Of a DNA stretch of 64,000 nt, positions 13,008 through 26,547 are shown one piece after another (the stretch's first letter is position 1; each line of letters begins with the position of its first letter). The translations under genes and the position numbers were made by a program. The notes below the pieces were generated by a model. It ran no database searches. It was not told where the DNA came from and saw nothing but the letters and a program-made list of their open reading frames with translations. Source of the stretch: Halichondria panicea (taxonomy: Eukaryota > Porifera > Demospongiae > Suberitida > Halichondriidae); contig NC_087382.1 of the NCBI RefSeq assembly GCF_963675165.1, positions 806,001 to 870,000 on the forward strand, read 5' to 3'.

Positions 13008-14704
13008 CGTGTATTTGTATGGTGTATGGCACACTTTGTTGAGTCTTTTTCGAACTATTTTAAAAATGCAAATTCGATTCTTATAATATGAACCATTTGC
13101 ACGATTAATAAACTATGCACTTGAGTCATCAATAACTTCATCTTTTCTCAGTATAATATTCCGTGTACGTGCGTAGTACTAAATAAATATTCTTTTAATT
13201 TCTCTCTCTCTATTTACAGACAGCGACTAAGTATTTGAAGCGTGAGAATGAACAGATTGGCATACTACCCCTCAACTTGACCTCCTCAGACTACGCCCAG
13301 TATTGCTACGATGCCACCTGGACACTTCTGTACGCACTACAAAATACACTAGAAGGTACAAATAATTATAATTATAATCTAGCTCTCATTATTCAGTGAG
13401 TAAATTAATTTTTGTATATAGCACTGTATGAATGCAGTCACCCGTGCAGTGTTAGAAATAATTTTTATTGACCGTATGGTTAAATGTCATTTGTGCCTGG
13501 TCATACTGACTGGACACATGCAGGAATGCATGGTTATTCTAATTAAACGTCCGGTCAATGACCGATGGCAGTTAGTAATTTCTAACACTGCCATGTAGTC
13601 AATATGTGTACGTATATATATAAATGCTAAAGATGTCGCATCCTCGTGGAGATTATAGTCATGTGCATCAGCAGTTAGAAGTTTCTAGTCACCATGCATG
13701 CAGTTCTGCATGTACCCTATATGTATTTCTACAATAATTATGTTTTGCGAGCATCAAACATTTGGAAAATTGCGAGTGCTGATTCGCAAAGTACGTAGAT
13801 GTAGATCTTAAAGACCAGTATGTGTTAATTCCTTCCCAATATAATTATGTGTAATTTATGCAGATATCGCTGATAATTCCATCAATGGCAATCTGTCGGA
13901 GGCGTACGGTCTTCCGTCCGGTGAAACGTTTACTCTGAGTAACTTCACATATGACAATAATGCTCTCAGTCGGATCATATTTAGACACCTCAATAATACT
14001 TCCTTCAATGGCATCACTGTGAGCTATAGCTGTATACTGTATAATGAGCTAGTCCATTCATGAAATATGAATTACAGTGGACAGATATCAGCCAAATCCC
14101 AGCTCAATAGAAGAGCATAATATTATAGAATTACTTCTCTGTAAGTTTAAATCGTAGAACAATTTCCAGTGTTGTTATAGTGCATGGTATACCAGTTGAT
14201 TGATAGTTGTTCATGCTTATGGTCTGTTTGTTGTCCTAAGATACGCTTGTCCCTATATAGTTTACATATCTCCGAGGCATTCCAATAATTAATGTCGCGT
14301 ACGTGATGTCAATCCATTATTCCGTGACTGTGTTCTCTGCAGGGCAAGGTGCAGTTCAACAGTGAAGGCATTCGAGAGGTTACAAAACTCTTCATCTTTC
14401 AGTTCAGAAGTACGTAGGTTAATTGCTTATCCTAAGTTTAAGTGTACTTTTATTTGTAGTGAAGTATACAAAGTCCCACACAAACATTTGCATTGTGAAA
14501 ATAATTATTGCTAGGATTGGGATAACTAATCGGGTTTTAGTCAATGCAAAGTGTGAAGATTACATCGTTTACCCCCCACACACACACACACACATGTCAC
14601 ATACATGCACGGTTGTCTCGCACACATTTGTCCTACACATATTTGTCCCCCCCCACACACACACAAGCACACTTGTCACACACACAAACTCCATCACTCA
14701 CTTG

Positions 14705-14739
<35 letters not shown>

Positions 14740-14742
14740 TCA

Positions 14743-14808
<66 letters not shown>

Positions 14809-15981
14809 TCACACTCACACACTTGTGACATACACCCACACACATAGAGAACAGCAGTGGGTTTGTGAACTGGGTGGAGATTGGGGAGGTGACTAACAAC
14901 GACACTGACTACATCCTCACAGGAGAGGGGGTGGACACAGTGTGGCCAGGTGAGATACCTAGCTCTATATACTGACAACACACATGCCGTAAACTATTAG
15001 TGTTCAGTAGTCACATGTGTTTGTAGGCTCGTTAGATTGGCCAATTTCAAAATTGAAAGAGATGTGTCTAGGATGTATCGGCGACTTCCTATGCTATGTT
15101 TATATTATCTATGCCCAGTCAAAATTAAGAACTTGAATCTAATTAGTAATATTCCCAAAATTGATTATGTATCTCTATGGAGGCCATGCAACTTGAATCT
15201 AGAATCAACAATAATATTGCCAAAATTGATTATGTATCTCTGTGGAGGCCGGGTTATTTGTTGGGTCAAACTTCGGGGCAGGTTTTTATTGCATTACTAG
15301 TGCCAAGAGTCCATAATAACGAGAGACAGTATCAAACGAAGCATTACCTTGCATCAGGAAAGTTACGTACGTGACTTCCCGCTTGGTAATTAACTGACCA
15401 ATCAGAGTGCCTGAAGCTGCCACTTGCCTCGAGGCAGCAATAATGCCAAATTGTCGTTTATTGATCACGCGTTTCAGATAGAAAGTCATGTTACTTTCTG
15501 AATACATCTGATACGCGGTATGCATGCATTCGATATACTTTTAATTATTATGTACTCTTGCTAACGCTGTACTAAAGTGATACTATTCATTCACCAGATG
15601 GTATACCTTATGATGGGATACCGTTGAATGCCACGGCAACTGTTCATCCAGCTGTGACCAGCGTCTACTTCCTCCTGGCAACCGCCGGCATTGCCTTCGC
15701 TGTTGTGTGTATTGTGTTCAACTTCGTGTTCAGGAAACGAAAGTGAGAATCAGTTCAAAGTGTACATGTATATGTTCATTGTGCGTGATGGCATCAATTT
15801 TATTTCACGACCGATTTTCGTCACATTTCATACAGACACACTCTTTACCTGTATAATACATGTAAATCCTGATTTTAGTGTAGTTTTCTGTCATTCTCTC
15901 ACTGCGCTAACACCCACACACACGCACTCCTCACACACACTCACACACACCACTCCTCACACACACACACCCCACACGTAC

Positions 15982-16024
<43 letters not shown>

Positions 16025-18659
16025 ACACACACACACCACACACAGACTGATACGCCTCACCAGTCCCAACCTGAATCTGCTGATTGGTATCGGAGCCATC
16101 ATCCTGTACTTCAATCTCTACCTTTTCATCTTCCCTGTTGAAGACCCCATCGTTGTGTCAGTGTTGTGTAACCTCATCCCCTGGTTCACGGCCATCGGCT
16201 ACTCTCTGTGTTATGGCACCATTGTAGTCAAGATGACTAGAGTGTACTACATCTTCAATAACCCTACACCAAAGAAGGCTAAGGTTAGTGTGTGTGTGTG
16301 TGTGGGGGGGGGGGGGTTGTTTCTAGGTCTTGTGGTGCGTTTCGTGCAATTCTGATCCCTTGGCCCATGCAAAAACTATTATAAAATGCTCCGTGCTCAA
16401 GCTGTTCAATATTGTATTCCTTATAATCTTAGCTAATAAGCGTAAGCAGAGATAACAAGATACGGTATATACTACAGTATTATTATTGTATGCGAAAGGT
16501 ACATATATATCATGTAGGCTACGAGTGTATAATTATGCCACCCCTAAAGTAATACATACAATTGTTCCCCTGCATTCAAACATTGCAATATCAATACAGT
16601 GTCATACAGTGTCATACAGTGTCATACAGTGTCATACAGTGTCATACAGTGTCATACAATGTCATACAGTGTCATACAGTGTCATACTCCATACACTATG
16701 TTGCTGTATCATGCATGCACTGACTGTTGTGCAGGTGAAAGATTGGAAGTTGTTCCTCGGAGTGTTTGCTCTGGTGGTGATAGACGTGGTGATACTGACA
16801 GTGTACATGATTGTAGAAGGATCCAATATCTATCCTGACGGAATGACGGGACTACACGCATGTCGTGTCATCAGCCGGGAGTTTCCAGAGCAGACAGAAG
16901 GGGTGGGTGGTGTGGGTGGGTGGTGTGTGAGGGTGTGTGAGGGTGTGTGAGAGGGACCGTGTGTACATGTGCTGCATACTGACTTGAGTGCCTATTTTTA
17001 ACTCTTTGAAGAGTAGAGTTTCGTAAATTAATAGTAAAGTCAATAGATTTATGCGTTTCAATATCTCAGTATACTGTGCCTATAAACATACTTTATCATG
17101 GGATAGATTTCTCTATTTAATAGCTACAGATTTATATCCGTAAATAATATAGTTGCTTAATTTTGAGCGGAACAAAAGTGATATTTTATTGCCTCCGTAT
17201 TCCCCCCCCCCACACACACAGGAGATCATCAGATTCTTCATCTACGTGTGCAGGACTCAGGCCAGGGACATCATGCTGGGAGTACTATACGGCTACAAGG
17301 CACTACTACAAGTTATAGCTCTCATATTTTCATTTTCGATTCGCAAAGTGAAAGTGAAAGGACTCGACGATGCTATATTTATCGCAGGGTCTATATACGT
17401 CAGTAGCATTGTGCTGGCCGTTATATTTGTGTGTACTTACACACTGGCGGACTTCCTCAACATCTTTCCCGTCGTGTTTTGCACGGGATTTCTGATCGGA
17501 ACATCAGTTATTCTGGGACTGGTCTTCATACCTCTAGTAAGTATAAGCAATTATTTTTGTCCTGAATTGAAAATATTGCTATAATCCAGTCTGTATACAT
17601 GTAGCGGTAATTTTTATTGGTGCAAATTTTTGTATGAACTACCCTAAATTTAATGTTCGTACAGCTCAGGATAGTGACGTTTCTATTGCTTTCGTAGTTC
17701 GTAGTTTAATTGATAGTCTTCAGTTATTAATACGAAATCTACAAACATTTCCACCGTATGAAAATAACCCGCTATGTATTTGTAAGCCAGCAATCCTGTT
17801 GGATAATAGTGACAGCAGTTAAGGAATTATTTTCCATTTCTTTTACTTTCGATTCCACTAGTAACTAGTAAATACACTATACATGTAGCTACTCTATTCT
17901 CCTCACCCTCCCAGATGGTGGGATTGTACAAAGACCCCGAGGGAGACACAATATTCGACAATTCCAAGAGCACTGCAGGAGGGACAACAGTGATGAACAA
18001 TAACCTCCAAACACGGACCATAGAGGGACTTAAAGGGAGGGTCACAGAGCTGGAGGCCATTGTAGCCAGCACTGGAGGAGGGTTGGCGGTGAGAAAGATG
18101 GTTAGATACATTGCTTATAATCAGTATTTTATACGACTGAGCAGTACAGTGAAACTTGTCTACAGTTTTCACCCCTTGCAATTGGGCAGACCAACAGCTA
18201 GTGGCGTGGCTGTAATAAAGAGGTGGCCTGCTAAAACATGCAGGTCCAAACACATGCTATGGATCGAGATTGACTGTAGGGCGTTATAACCTAAGAGGGT
18301 AGCCTGCTTATAGGCTGACCAAAATAATTATATCGACAATTAACTAGCTATATAGGTTTCGATTTTAGTGCACTTAGCATAATTAATTAACCTATATAAT
18401 TATACGCAGCTGTTCATTTCATAGTGCTGTCGTTGTTATCCTACAGCACTCATTGAACGGACAGTACTCTGTGATAGAGGTGGAGTCCTCAACCTCCATC
18501 CCTACCCAAGCCCCAGTGATGACACACGATGAGCGACGAGAAGATATGCTCCATCAGATAGCCGGGGAGGCACCACGGGAACGGACCAACACGATATGGG
18601 ATAACGAGGATAGCGGCGAAGAAAAAGAGAAAAAGACTAGTGATAATTCCAGTGTATAA
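8738..18659 (+). CDS. GABA-B-type (class C) G-protein-coupled receptor
   Basis: Sixteen exons in phase: 8738-9013, 9993-10136, 10942-11112, 11444-11608, 11851-11916, 12472-12672, 13220-13355, 13864-14018, 14343-14409, 14848-14949, 15598-15742, 16046-16283, 16735-16902, 17222-17536, 17915-18088 and 18447-18659; 911 aa. The start at 8738 gives a signal peptide (MKTVSLLLLVSLASSCLAG); an in-frame ATG at 8711 would spoil it. Residues 25-490 form a Venus-flytrap domain with the GABA-B hallmarks GSGCS, SSSPDLTNRNRF and LTPAWYDANWW. TM1 is at about 515-537, TM2-3 lie in exon 12, TM4 in exon 13, and TM5-7 in exon 14. Exon 15 encodes a short coiled coil (GLKGRVTELEAIVA), as in GABA-B dimers; the tail is acidic. 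The SSSP motif suggests an amino-acid-like ligand, but specificity cannot be read. No cysteine-rich domain is present, unlike in mGluR. An AATAAA lies at 18694. Confidence 0.93.
10578..10652. repeat. (GT)n / (GTGTGC)n microsatellite
   Basis: A GT run that grades into GTGTGC repeats, in intron 2 of the receptor gene. Confidence 0.85.
11262..11404. repeat. Dispersed repeat family C, copy 3
   Basis: Contains TTAAGCAGGCCACCTGG, GGGCATGTGTTTACTTAGCA and TTTATTACAGCCACTGTTGG, in the same orientation as the copy at 850-975. It ends 40 bp before exon 4 of the receptor gene. Confidence 0.55.
12058..12280. mobile_element. Probable MITE with imperfect inverted ends
   Basis: The left side has GTACAACTGGAACATTTG and the complement of the right side has GATAACTGGAAAATTTGG. 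The interior repeats AAATTAAA and CGCCAAA phrases in both senses. It lies in an intron of the receptor gene. Boundaries are approximate and no target duplication is clear. Confidence 0.45.
13447..13590. mobile_element. MITE family B, copy 2 (144 bp)
   Basis: The ends are CAGTGTTAGAAAT and its perfect complement ATTTCTAACACTG. The interior matches the copy at 5391-5525 in reverse. It lies in an intron of the receptor gene. Confidence 0.75.
14700..14822. repeat. (CA)n microsatellite
   Basis: About 110 bp of CA with a few CTTGT interruptions, directly before exon 10 of the receptor. Part of it forms the polypyrimidine-poor acceptor region. Confidence 0.9.
15131..15250. repeat. Tandem duplication, two ~58-bp units
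   Basis: ACTTGAATCTA...CAAAATTGATTATGTATCTC.GTGGAGGCC occurs twice in a row in intron 10 of the receptor. Confidence 0.7.
15909..16045. repeat. (CA)n-rich microsatellite
   Basis: CA runs broken by CTC and CCC. It ends exactly at the acceptor of receptor exon 12 (CACACAG|A), so the acceptor itself is made of repeat. Confidence 0.85.
16600..16689. repeat. 10-bp tandem repeat, ~9 copies
   Basis: GTCATACAGT is repeated about nine times with one substitution, in intron 12 of the receptor, ending about 45 bp before the exon 13 acceptor. Confidence 0.9.
18185..18325. repeat. Dispersed repeat family C, copy 4
   Basis: Contains GTGGCTGTAATAAAGAGGTG, TCCAAACACATGCTATGGA and GAGGGTAGCCTGCTTATAGG, in the complement orientation to the copy at 850. 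It lies in the last intron of the receptor gene. Confidence 0.6.
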
Positions 18660-19004
18660 CTGACAAGTGCAATTAGTGACAAAATTTCCCACCAATAAAC
18701 ATTATTTTTTTTCTATTATGATCATGAACTGCTTTTTTCAGTATCTTTTATATATAATATAGTTGTTCTTTACTTTTGTAGGTATGTTTGATCCCCAATC
18801 CCCATGCACAATTTCACTTTGTTAACATTCAGTTGCATTTTTATAACGCTGGTATAATTATAATAATGAGCAGTGCTCAATTATTGTCATGGAATTGAAT
18901 TTCACTTTAAATTTTCCAGTTTTAAACACACATTTGCAATAATTATAAATTATATACATGTTCACACTGAACATTTTATCAGCATCCCATAAATTAAAAT
19001 AGAA
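18660..19004. other. Convergent 3' intergenic spacer
   Basis: 345 AT-rich bases between the receptor stop codon and the minus-strand STK11IP stop codon. The only feature seen is the receptor polyadenylation signal AATAAA at 18694-18699. Confidence 0.7.
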
Positions 19005-22000
19005 TTACTTGTGAATTATAGGCAAGTCAGTTTCGAAGGCCGTTCTCCAGAGAGCACTCACAGAGGAGACTAACTTCTCCACACAGCTGACCTTCCTCAT
19101 TACCAACAGCCAGTAGCGGTCCTCACCCTCCAGGATGCACTGAGGGACGGAGGGACGGGTTTAGTGATAAATCTCTCTCGTGCGTGACTGTTACTTACAG
19201 TGCTCTAAACTAAGAATACAAAATGACCCTAACATTAATTGGCAATGTTAATTTTAGATTGAGTCTGTTGAACCAGCTGATTATATGTATATAGGGGTCG
19301 TGTTCACATGCACCCTCTGCATGGGCAAGACTAACAGTGGCTGTAATAAATAGGTGGCCTACTAAGTGCACAGGTCCTGCATAACTTCAAATATTACATG
19401 CTACGTAGACTGCACAGCAGGGTCCATTAACTTAGCTGTATTAATTACAGAGGGTGACCTTGCTTATAGGGACATCACAATAAGAAGCTTTGGCATTATT
19501 TTCTGTGACATGTATACGGTATACAGTATGCATGCAACTGTCTGTATGGAAAAAGCAATAACTAGAATTACTATAAGAGAGAAATGCATCACGGCTCACT
19601 TCTTTGAAGAAGCGGATGGTGACTTGTGTAGCTTGGTCTCTGTCCAACACCTGAACCAAACAACACAATTAGTGAAACAATAATATTATCACGTGCGCAG
19701 TATTTGGTAGAAGAGCTGGCAACACATTGTACAAAATGAAATCAAGTTGGTTAACGAGGTGACCGGAGATAGTTAAATCAAAAATCCTTCCCAACTGAGC
19801 AAATATGGAAATAGAAATTTACTTTTAACCTACCAGTATACACCACTAAAATTGAACAGGCGTCCAACCAATGACAAGTACAAAGATGCTCTCGACTATA
19901 AAAGTATAATTATGGTTCATATTAGAAGAACAACTTACAATCTGATCGATGTCAGTGACGCTCCTCTGTTGTACCTCACTGTACGAAGGTCGGAGGGAGT
20001 CACGTGGCGGGAGCTCGTGTATCCGTGGCAATGGCCAATGAGTGAAGTTCTCTTTTGCTAGGAAAATGGTCGTCTTCGTAATTATCAGTGATACCGGAGT
20101 GGGACCCGAGGCTGTTTGGGAGTAGAGTGGGAAAAAATGTTATTGAATGGCAATTAAGCTAGTAATTGTTAACAAGTAGATTGCTGCTGCATGACCACGA
20201 AAATATTATTCTTGAAATGCACGATAATTTAGACCCTATTACCAGCTGAACCGGTACTCCATGGGCTTCGCATGCACCAACTGCACACAATGATACACCA
20301 CACATACACCCACCCACACACACACCTCCACATACACACCTTGTGATCTAGCGGATACTCTCTTGTGGACTAGTCTGTATAGTACAAGCTCGTCATCGTC
20401 ATGGGAACGGGCGAGAGAGGACCCTGGACGACTGCCTGGTCCCAGTGTGGGGGTGTGGCGACCTCCTCGAGTGGGCGTGCTCCGCCCACTCAACTGTTCA
20501 TAATCAACCTAAAAATCGATACACAACAGTAAACAACACCAGTAAACCAACTGAAAAGTGCCAGTCAGGCTGTCTGCAGCACTTGTATCAAAACCTTTGT
20601 CCTGTCATAATCATGACAAGGTACGTTTAGTCTAGTAAAATGTAGTATCTGCTTATAACGTACTGCTCATGGGTTGTACTATACACACACTTAATAAGCT
20701 ATTATAAGGACTCACCATCAGCACTTCTTTCAATGCTCTCTTTGGGTATCTACGAGTGAAGAAAAAGGAGTTAATAGATTGTATTGATTAAATACATACA
20801 GTACGTACATATCTATTAACATTGTTGTGTACCTGATGGTCTCCATGGAGAAGGGACACACCCCCACTGTCTTGAACGAGGAGTTGGCCACATCAGACAC
20901 TATGACTGCATGAAAGAGGTGAAGTCTTTCATCTCCAAATATGAATGATAATACCAATTAAAAGGTCTCTTTCTACAGCTTTCAGAAAATCAGAAAATTT
21001 TTGAAATTGGATGCACGAAATGCATGTTATGGCAGCTGAAAGAGTCCCAGAACTATCAAATAAATGAGGGGGATCGATGAGGTGTAACTCACATGCTAGT
21101 TTAGTGGAGATGATTGTGCACTTGTCCTCGTCTCTCAGTATGAACGAATAACACGCCAGCTGGTCCGTACGGAACTCCAGCCTCAACAGCTGATAGCCCA
21201 CCCCTATGTCGATGTATACCAGTCGCCTTAAGAGATGGTTAGACACCAGTTCCAGCCACTTGCTGGGATCAGAGCTGTGTGTGTGTGTGTGTGGGGGGGG
21301 GGGGGGATAGTGTGTGGGTGGTGTGTGGGTCACAGTGTTCAATATTGTATACCAATCATAATCTGATCTAAGAATAACATTTTGCTATCGTAATTTATAA
21401 TTAGAAGGGACCCCAAAAACCCACTCCACAACTAACAACAGCTACTAGTAGGTTGATTCAATTCACCTCTTAAAATATAATACGTAACTCACTTTTCAGG
21501 AGCGGTCACTCTGAAGATGTAGAGAGAAAGGTTGGAAATGACGACAAGAGCTGGCATCTCCGTAGTGCGCCCGTACTGCACCACAGGCGCTCTGAACACC
21601 ATCTCAAACGATTCCTTTTTGTCTAAATTGAATATTTCCATGTCCAAAAACAAGTTGAGATTGCTCTCAATGTAAGTCGGGTCCTCTTCTTTGTAAAGGG
21701 TTTTTGTTAGTCTCTGTTCTTCGGATGAGCTCCCCGCGTCTCCACGGCGACGGCTAGCATTGTCACTATGTGTTTTCCGAGGGTCCTTGATATCGTCTTG
21801 ACTACGCACCCGATGTACGGTGTTTTGTCGTTGTTTGCTGCCTTCACTAGATAGGTTCCCCTTGTTGGAATGTGACGATCGCTGTGAGGCTTCGCTGGAA
21901 CTGTACCCTCTGTCAAACGAACCCCTCTTTCTAGACTCACCGGAACCGAAGAAATTCTCCCACGTATCTTTTCCAGTGTCTCCAGAAGCGTGCCGTTTAT

Positions 22001-25000
22001 GGCGTGAATTTTGCTTCGATTTTTTTTCATTTTCGCTCGAGATATATCCTTGAGAGGAATGCTCCACATCGTGTCTGCCTAAATAGGGGGAGTCCCTGTC
22101 GTCAAGGGAAACTAACGAGCTTTTCTTGGAGCTACTATACGAGGCCGGATTAGAGTCAAGACCTGTTCTGAGAGATTCGCCTTCTTTCACTGAGCCTAGG
22201 GAGTGGGTGTGGCGATGGGTATGGTCTTCATCTCGACTCGAGTAAGGATCAGGATATTTCTTTCGCTGGGATGGAGGGGTGGTGTTGAGTGCTTTACGAG
22301 GATGATAATCGACACTTTTGGAGCGATTGTGACTGGCATGAGATTCCGTCGATTCTGTCGACTCTGAAAGAGTGGGCGTATTGTCCGCCATGTAAGTGGT
22401 GAAGTGTGCCCCAGATGGTACGCTAGTCGAGATTTCAATGTCAGGAACTTTTGGAACGACATCACTGAAATACTTATCTCTTTTGGACGAGCTGTAACTA
22501 GACGACAACGGTGGTGGGGAATCAAACGGATTTGTGGACGCATTTTCAATCACTTCTGTTTCGTTTGTTGGTGATACCTCGCTGCGTTTCGTTGTCACTT
22601 CTTGGCTGTTTTTTCTCACAATTTCTGGACTGCTTTTCCTCACTTCCTCGTGCAATTGATGGTGTTGTTTGAAGCTGTCCTGAAGCGTCGAGGCTTGCTC
22701 TGTTGACACGCACACGGCACCTGCTCTGGCTCTTGTACGAGAGTTATCAGGTTTCCATGGAGACAAATCGCCGGTCGGATCACTCGAAAGTTTATCGCTA
22801 CCTGTGAAATCGAACGGGTGTGTTTCAAAACCTCCGGAGGAGTGGGTACTATCAATTGAGTTTTGTAGCTCATCTTTTTGCAGCGAGTCATCATTTTTTG
22901 TACTAGTGTGTGTGGTGCTGAAAATTGCTTCTCCATTGATTTCTGTGGTGGTTGTTGATTTTAAACCGTCTTCTCTCGAAGGATGGGAGGGGGATATTTC
23001 AAAGCCTGCTTTTCGTTCGTTGCTAGGGATGACAATGCCGTTACGGGTGTTGCTAGGGGGTGTGGTTTGAATTGTAGTCAGACGAGGGCTGGGAGAGTAC
23101 GAGGGAGCACCTTTGTAGGACTTGGAGCTGCAGTAGAGGGTGGGTGGGTATATAGGTCAGTACTGTGTACGTACATGTATGCGATAAAACCAATTAATTA
23201 AGCTGATGTTTTATACAGCTAAGCTTTAAATCTTTGAATCGTTGTAAAATCATGGAACAGACATAATGTAAATGTAGTAGTGTTCTCCTGATAATAAGGA
23301 CTGGACACAGTTTATTATGCCTCGGTGCGCATGCGCAAGCGAGGTATACGGTAGTGTGTTTGTGTGTGTGTGTAGACTGCTACAGCTGCTCAGGGATGAA
23401 TCAAGTGCAAGTAAGAGTTTCTTTAGGCTTCTAGTCATGTTTACTTGGATTTTAATTCGTGGATTTGCAAAATAATGCTTCGTTCTCGAGTTATGCATAG
23501 ATACTATAAATTTATAGTATCTATGAGTTATGCTTAGTTTTGCTTACTTGGAATAGAGATGTCAGACTGGAAGTAGTGCGTGGGCGTATTTTCGTACAGT
23601 AAATTCAATGGTAAGAAACGGGACCAGAAAGTGAGTGAACAAGAAGGGCTTTCCGCAAGCCCTGGAAGAGTCTAGCAAACAACAGCTGTTCCCAGGGGTA
23701 AAAAATAGCGTAGAATTTGATTTTTATAACAGTTTTTTTATGATTTTAGCATTTGATGCTTGTTCTGTGTGTGATTTTTTCTCAAAGGTGATCATCATTT
23801 TGTCAACCAAACATGAAAATGAACAAAAACACAAGTGAGCATGTCTTTCATCTCTAACTCTCTCCAGATTATGCAAAAAGTTGCTACAACAAGCTTTTAT
23901 TTCTTGCGGAATCACATATTGCATGAGCTGAGAATAGAAATGCAGTAAAATCAAGCCAAGTGTACCAATAGCTGTATTTATTTCTTAAAAGTTACTTATA
24001 TTGAAGCAATCTGAAAGCCTCTGTTGAAAAGAAACAAGAAAGATTGGAGAGAATTCCAGGGACAACAATGTAATCTACCAAAACTATTAAATTGCAAGAA
24101 CTGATTCAATTTGCACACGAAACAAGACAAGAGTAATCTACTGTATTAATTAGAAGCTGTAAACAGAGTTGTATCATAGATTTATAGTTGTATGGCCTTA
24201 AATCTACATCACACTAAAAACGAATTATTTTAGACCAAATGAAATTTACAGCTTTTAAAGACCAAGAAACAGATACAAGCGTAAGGTGGACATTGATGAG
24301 AGTTCTGAAACATGATACAATATACTGTACGAAAGAAAGATAGCATGGTTACTTTAAATCCAAAATAACTCTCTGAAGCAGAAGACATCATACTATTATA
24401 GGGACATCATAAAGATATACCATTATAAACTTTATAAACTAGATATCAAATTGTTACAATGTTAACTCCTGAGTCCTGAGTGTCCATTTCAAAAGAGAAT
24501 AGACCAACAGCGGTGCTTCCATACAATGCTATGGTCAGGTGGTATGAATCAGATATACCACACCTACTATACCCGGCCGGAGAATATGCACCCCGTATAT
24601 ATAATCCTCCTTGTAGGGGTATATCCTACACATGTGGAAATTCAACCTATTAGATATTTATATGTAAATGCACATGGTACGATAATTATGTAGAATGGGA
24701 GTAATTTTAGTGACAATAAAAATATGGAAAACAATATTATAGTACTAGTAGACCACAAAATACTACATGTGAAGGGCTGAAAGCCCCTGCTTATATAAGG
24801 TCATGCAATGCATGTGACTACAAGCACAATTAAGATGGCTACCTGTAGCAACTCAAACAGCAAGCCGATCGGCTACGAGTGTGGTTTTATAGATAAATTT
24901 CCAAAAGAGTTCTTCTGTAAGCTGTGCAAATATGTAGCTAGGGAAGCCAACACTACGACTTGCTGTGGAAAGACTTGGTGCAAAGAATGTATCGTATCTA

Positions 25001-26494
25001 TCATCCAAGAGGAAAAGCCTTGCCCCAACTGCCAAGATACTGCCCCTAGTTCAGTGCCTCATAGGAAATTCCAAGCTGATATCCTCGCTCTAAGAGTTCG
25101 TTGTTCGAAGGGTCACCCAATTGATGAAGAACCTGAGTCTGGTTACAACCAACTCACATGGAAGATTTATCAATGTGTGTTTCCAGTTATGAAATCTCAC
25201 AGTGAAACAAAGCACGGTTGTGAATGGACTGGACAACTTCAACACCTCGATGCTCACTTAGACCTAACTACTGGGGATTGTGTTTATGTCGACGTGGACT
25301 GCCCCAAAGGCTGCGAGCAGAAAATTCAGAAACGCAATGTGGACACACACCTTGCCAAAGAGTGCCCAAATAGAAAGCTTCAAGAGCAGCAGAAAATATA
25401 TGAGAAGAGGATTGAAGAGTTGCAACAAGAATTCGACCACAGACTTGAAGAGAAGCTTCAACAACAAGAGGAAGTGCATGCATCATACGTCAACAATCTA
25501 CGTTTGGAAGCTGGTGTGCCCCCATATAAAATCACCCTTCAGTTTCACAAAACCCAAGCCACTAGCCCAAGTTTGAATGTACATCAAGATACGTATTACT
25601 TTGTGAAGCTAGATCAAAAAGAACACAACAAAGGAATTGAAATTAAGGTAGAACTTGACAAGAGCAGTATCCACCACCCTCAAAGTTTCGTTACCCTAGC
25701 GATCACCGTAGAGATACTAAATCAGCATAGAGACCAAGATCACATCACAAAAGTGCTCAAATGCTCAAACCATAGCAGCAGTGATGGTGAAGCAAAGTAT
25801 AGATTTTCTCTCACTGATTTGGAATGGAATGCTGACAAACAAACACATTACCTAAAAAAGGACTGTCTTAAGCTGAGAATAGTTCACCAAGAAACAGAAT
25901 GGCGCCGAGTGCCAAAAATATTTCCTTTTCTTTTTCCTAGGAGTATGATAAGTGATTAGGATTTAGAGCCCAAATACAAATGTGCTGAGTGCTGATATTT
26001 TGTGAGTCCTATATGAACTACGTACGTATCAACCATTTACTTGCTTGTATCAACGATCCCTTGTACTCAAACACAACCTGCGTAAAATGGTCAATGCGGG
26101 TTTCGAATGAGTAGTTAGATCATTTCTCACTTTTTGCACCAATGACACATTTAATTGTAGCTTCATGTTTGGTGCGAGGCATCAGCACCCGCGGTGCTTT
26201 CATTTATAAGGCTCGATTGAATCAATAGTAGTAGCTACTGAACGGAGAGGGCAGTGTTTTTATAAATCGAGACAGACCATAATAGTCGATCTATAATTAA
26301 TTATTATGCAACTAAATATCATTCATCCAGCTACCTCAGTGATGTAGCGATCTGCAGCACCTGGCTCTGACAGAAGGGGCACACAAGAGTGGCCAAGGAT
26401 CTGTTCTTGTAACTGCCGAGGGGAAGGGGTGTGGTGTCATTAGAGACCTCCTCCTGAGCCTGAGACTTGTCGAATATACGCTGGCAGTGAAGAC

Positions 26495-26547
<53 letters not shown>

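Noticed and set aside
14423..14896. 157-residue frame rich in Thr-His
   Set aside because: It runs across a CA microsatellite. Only its end overlaps a real exon (14848-14949), which is read in the same gene through splicing.
21820..23201. Plus-strand frames over the large STK11IP exon
   Set aside because: Antisense to a 545-codon exon whose frame, splice sites and homology are consistent.
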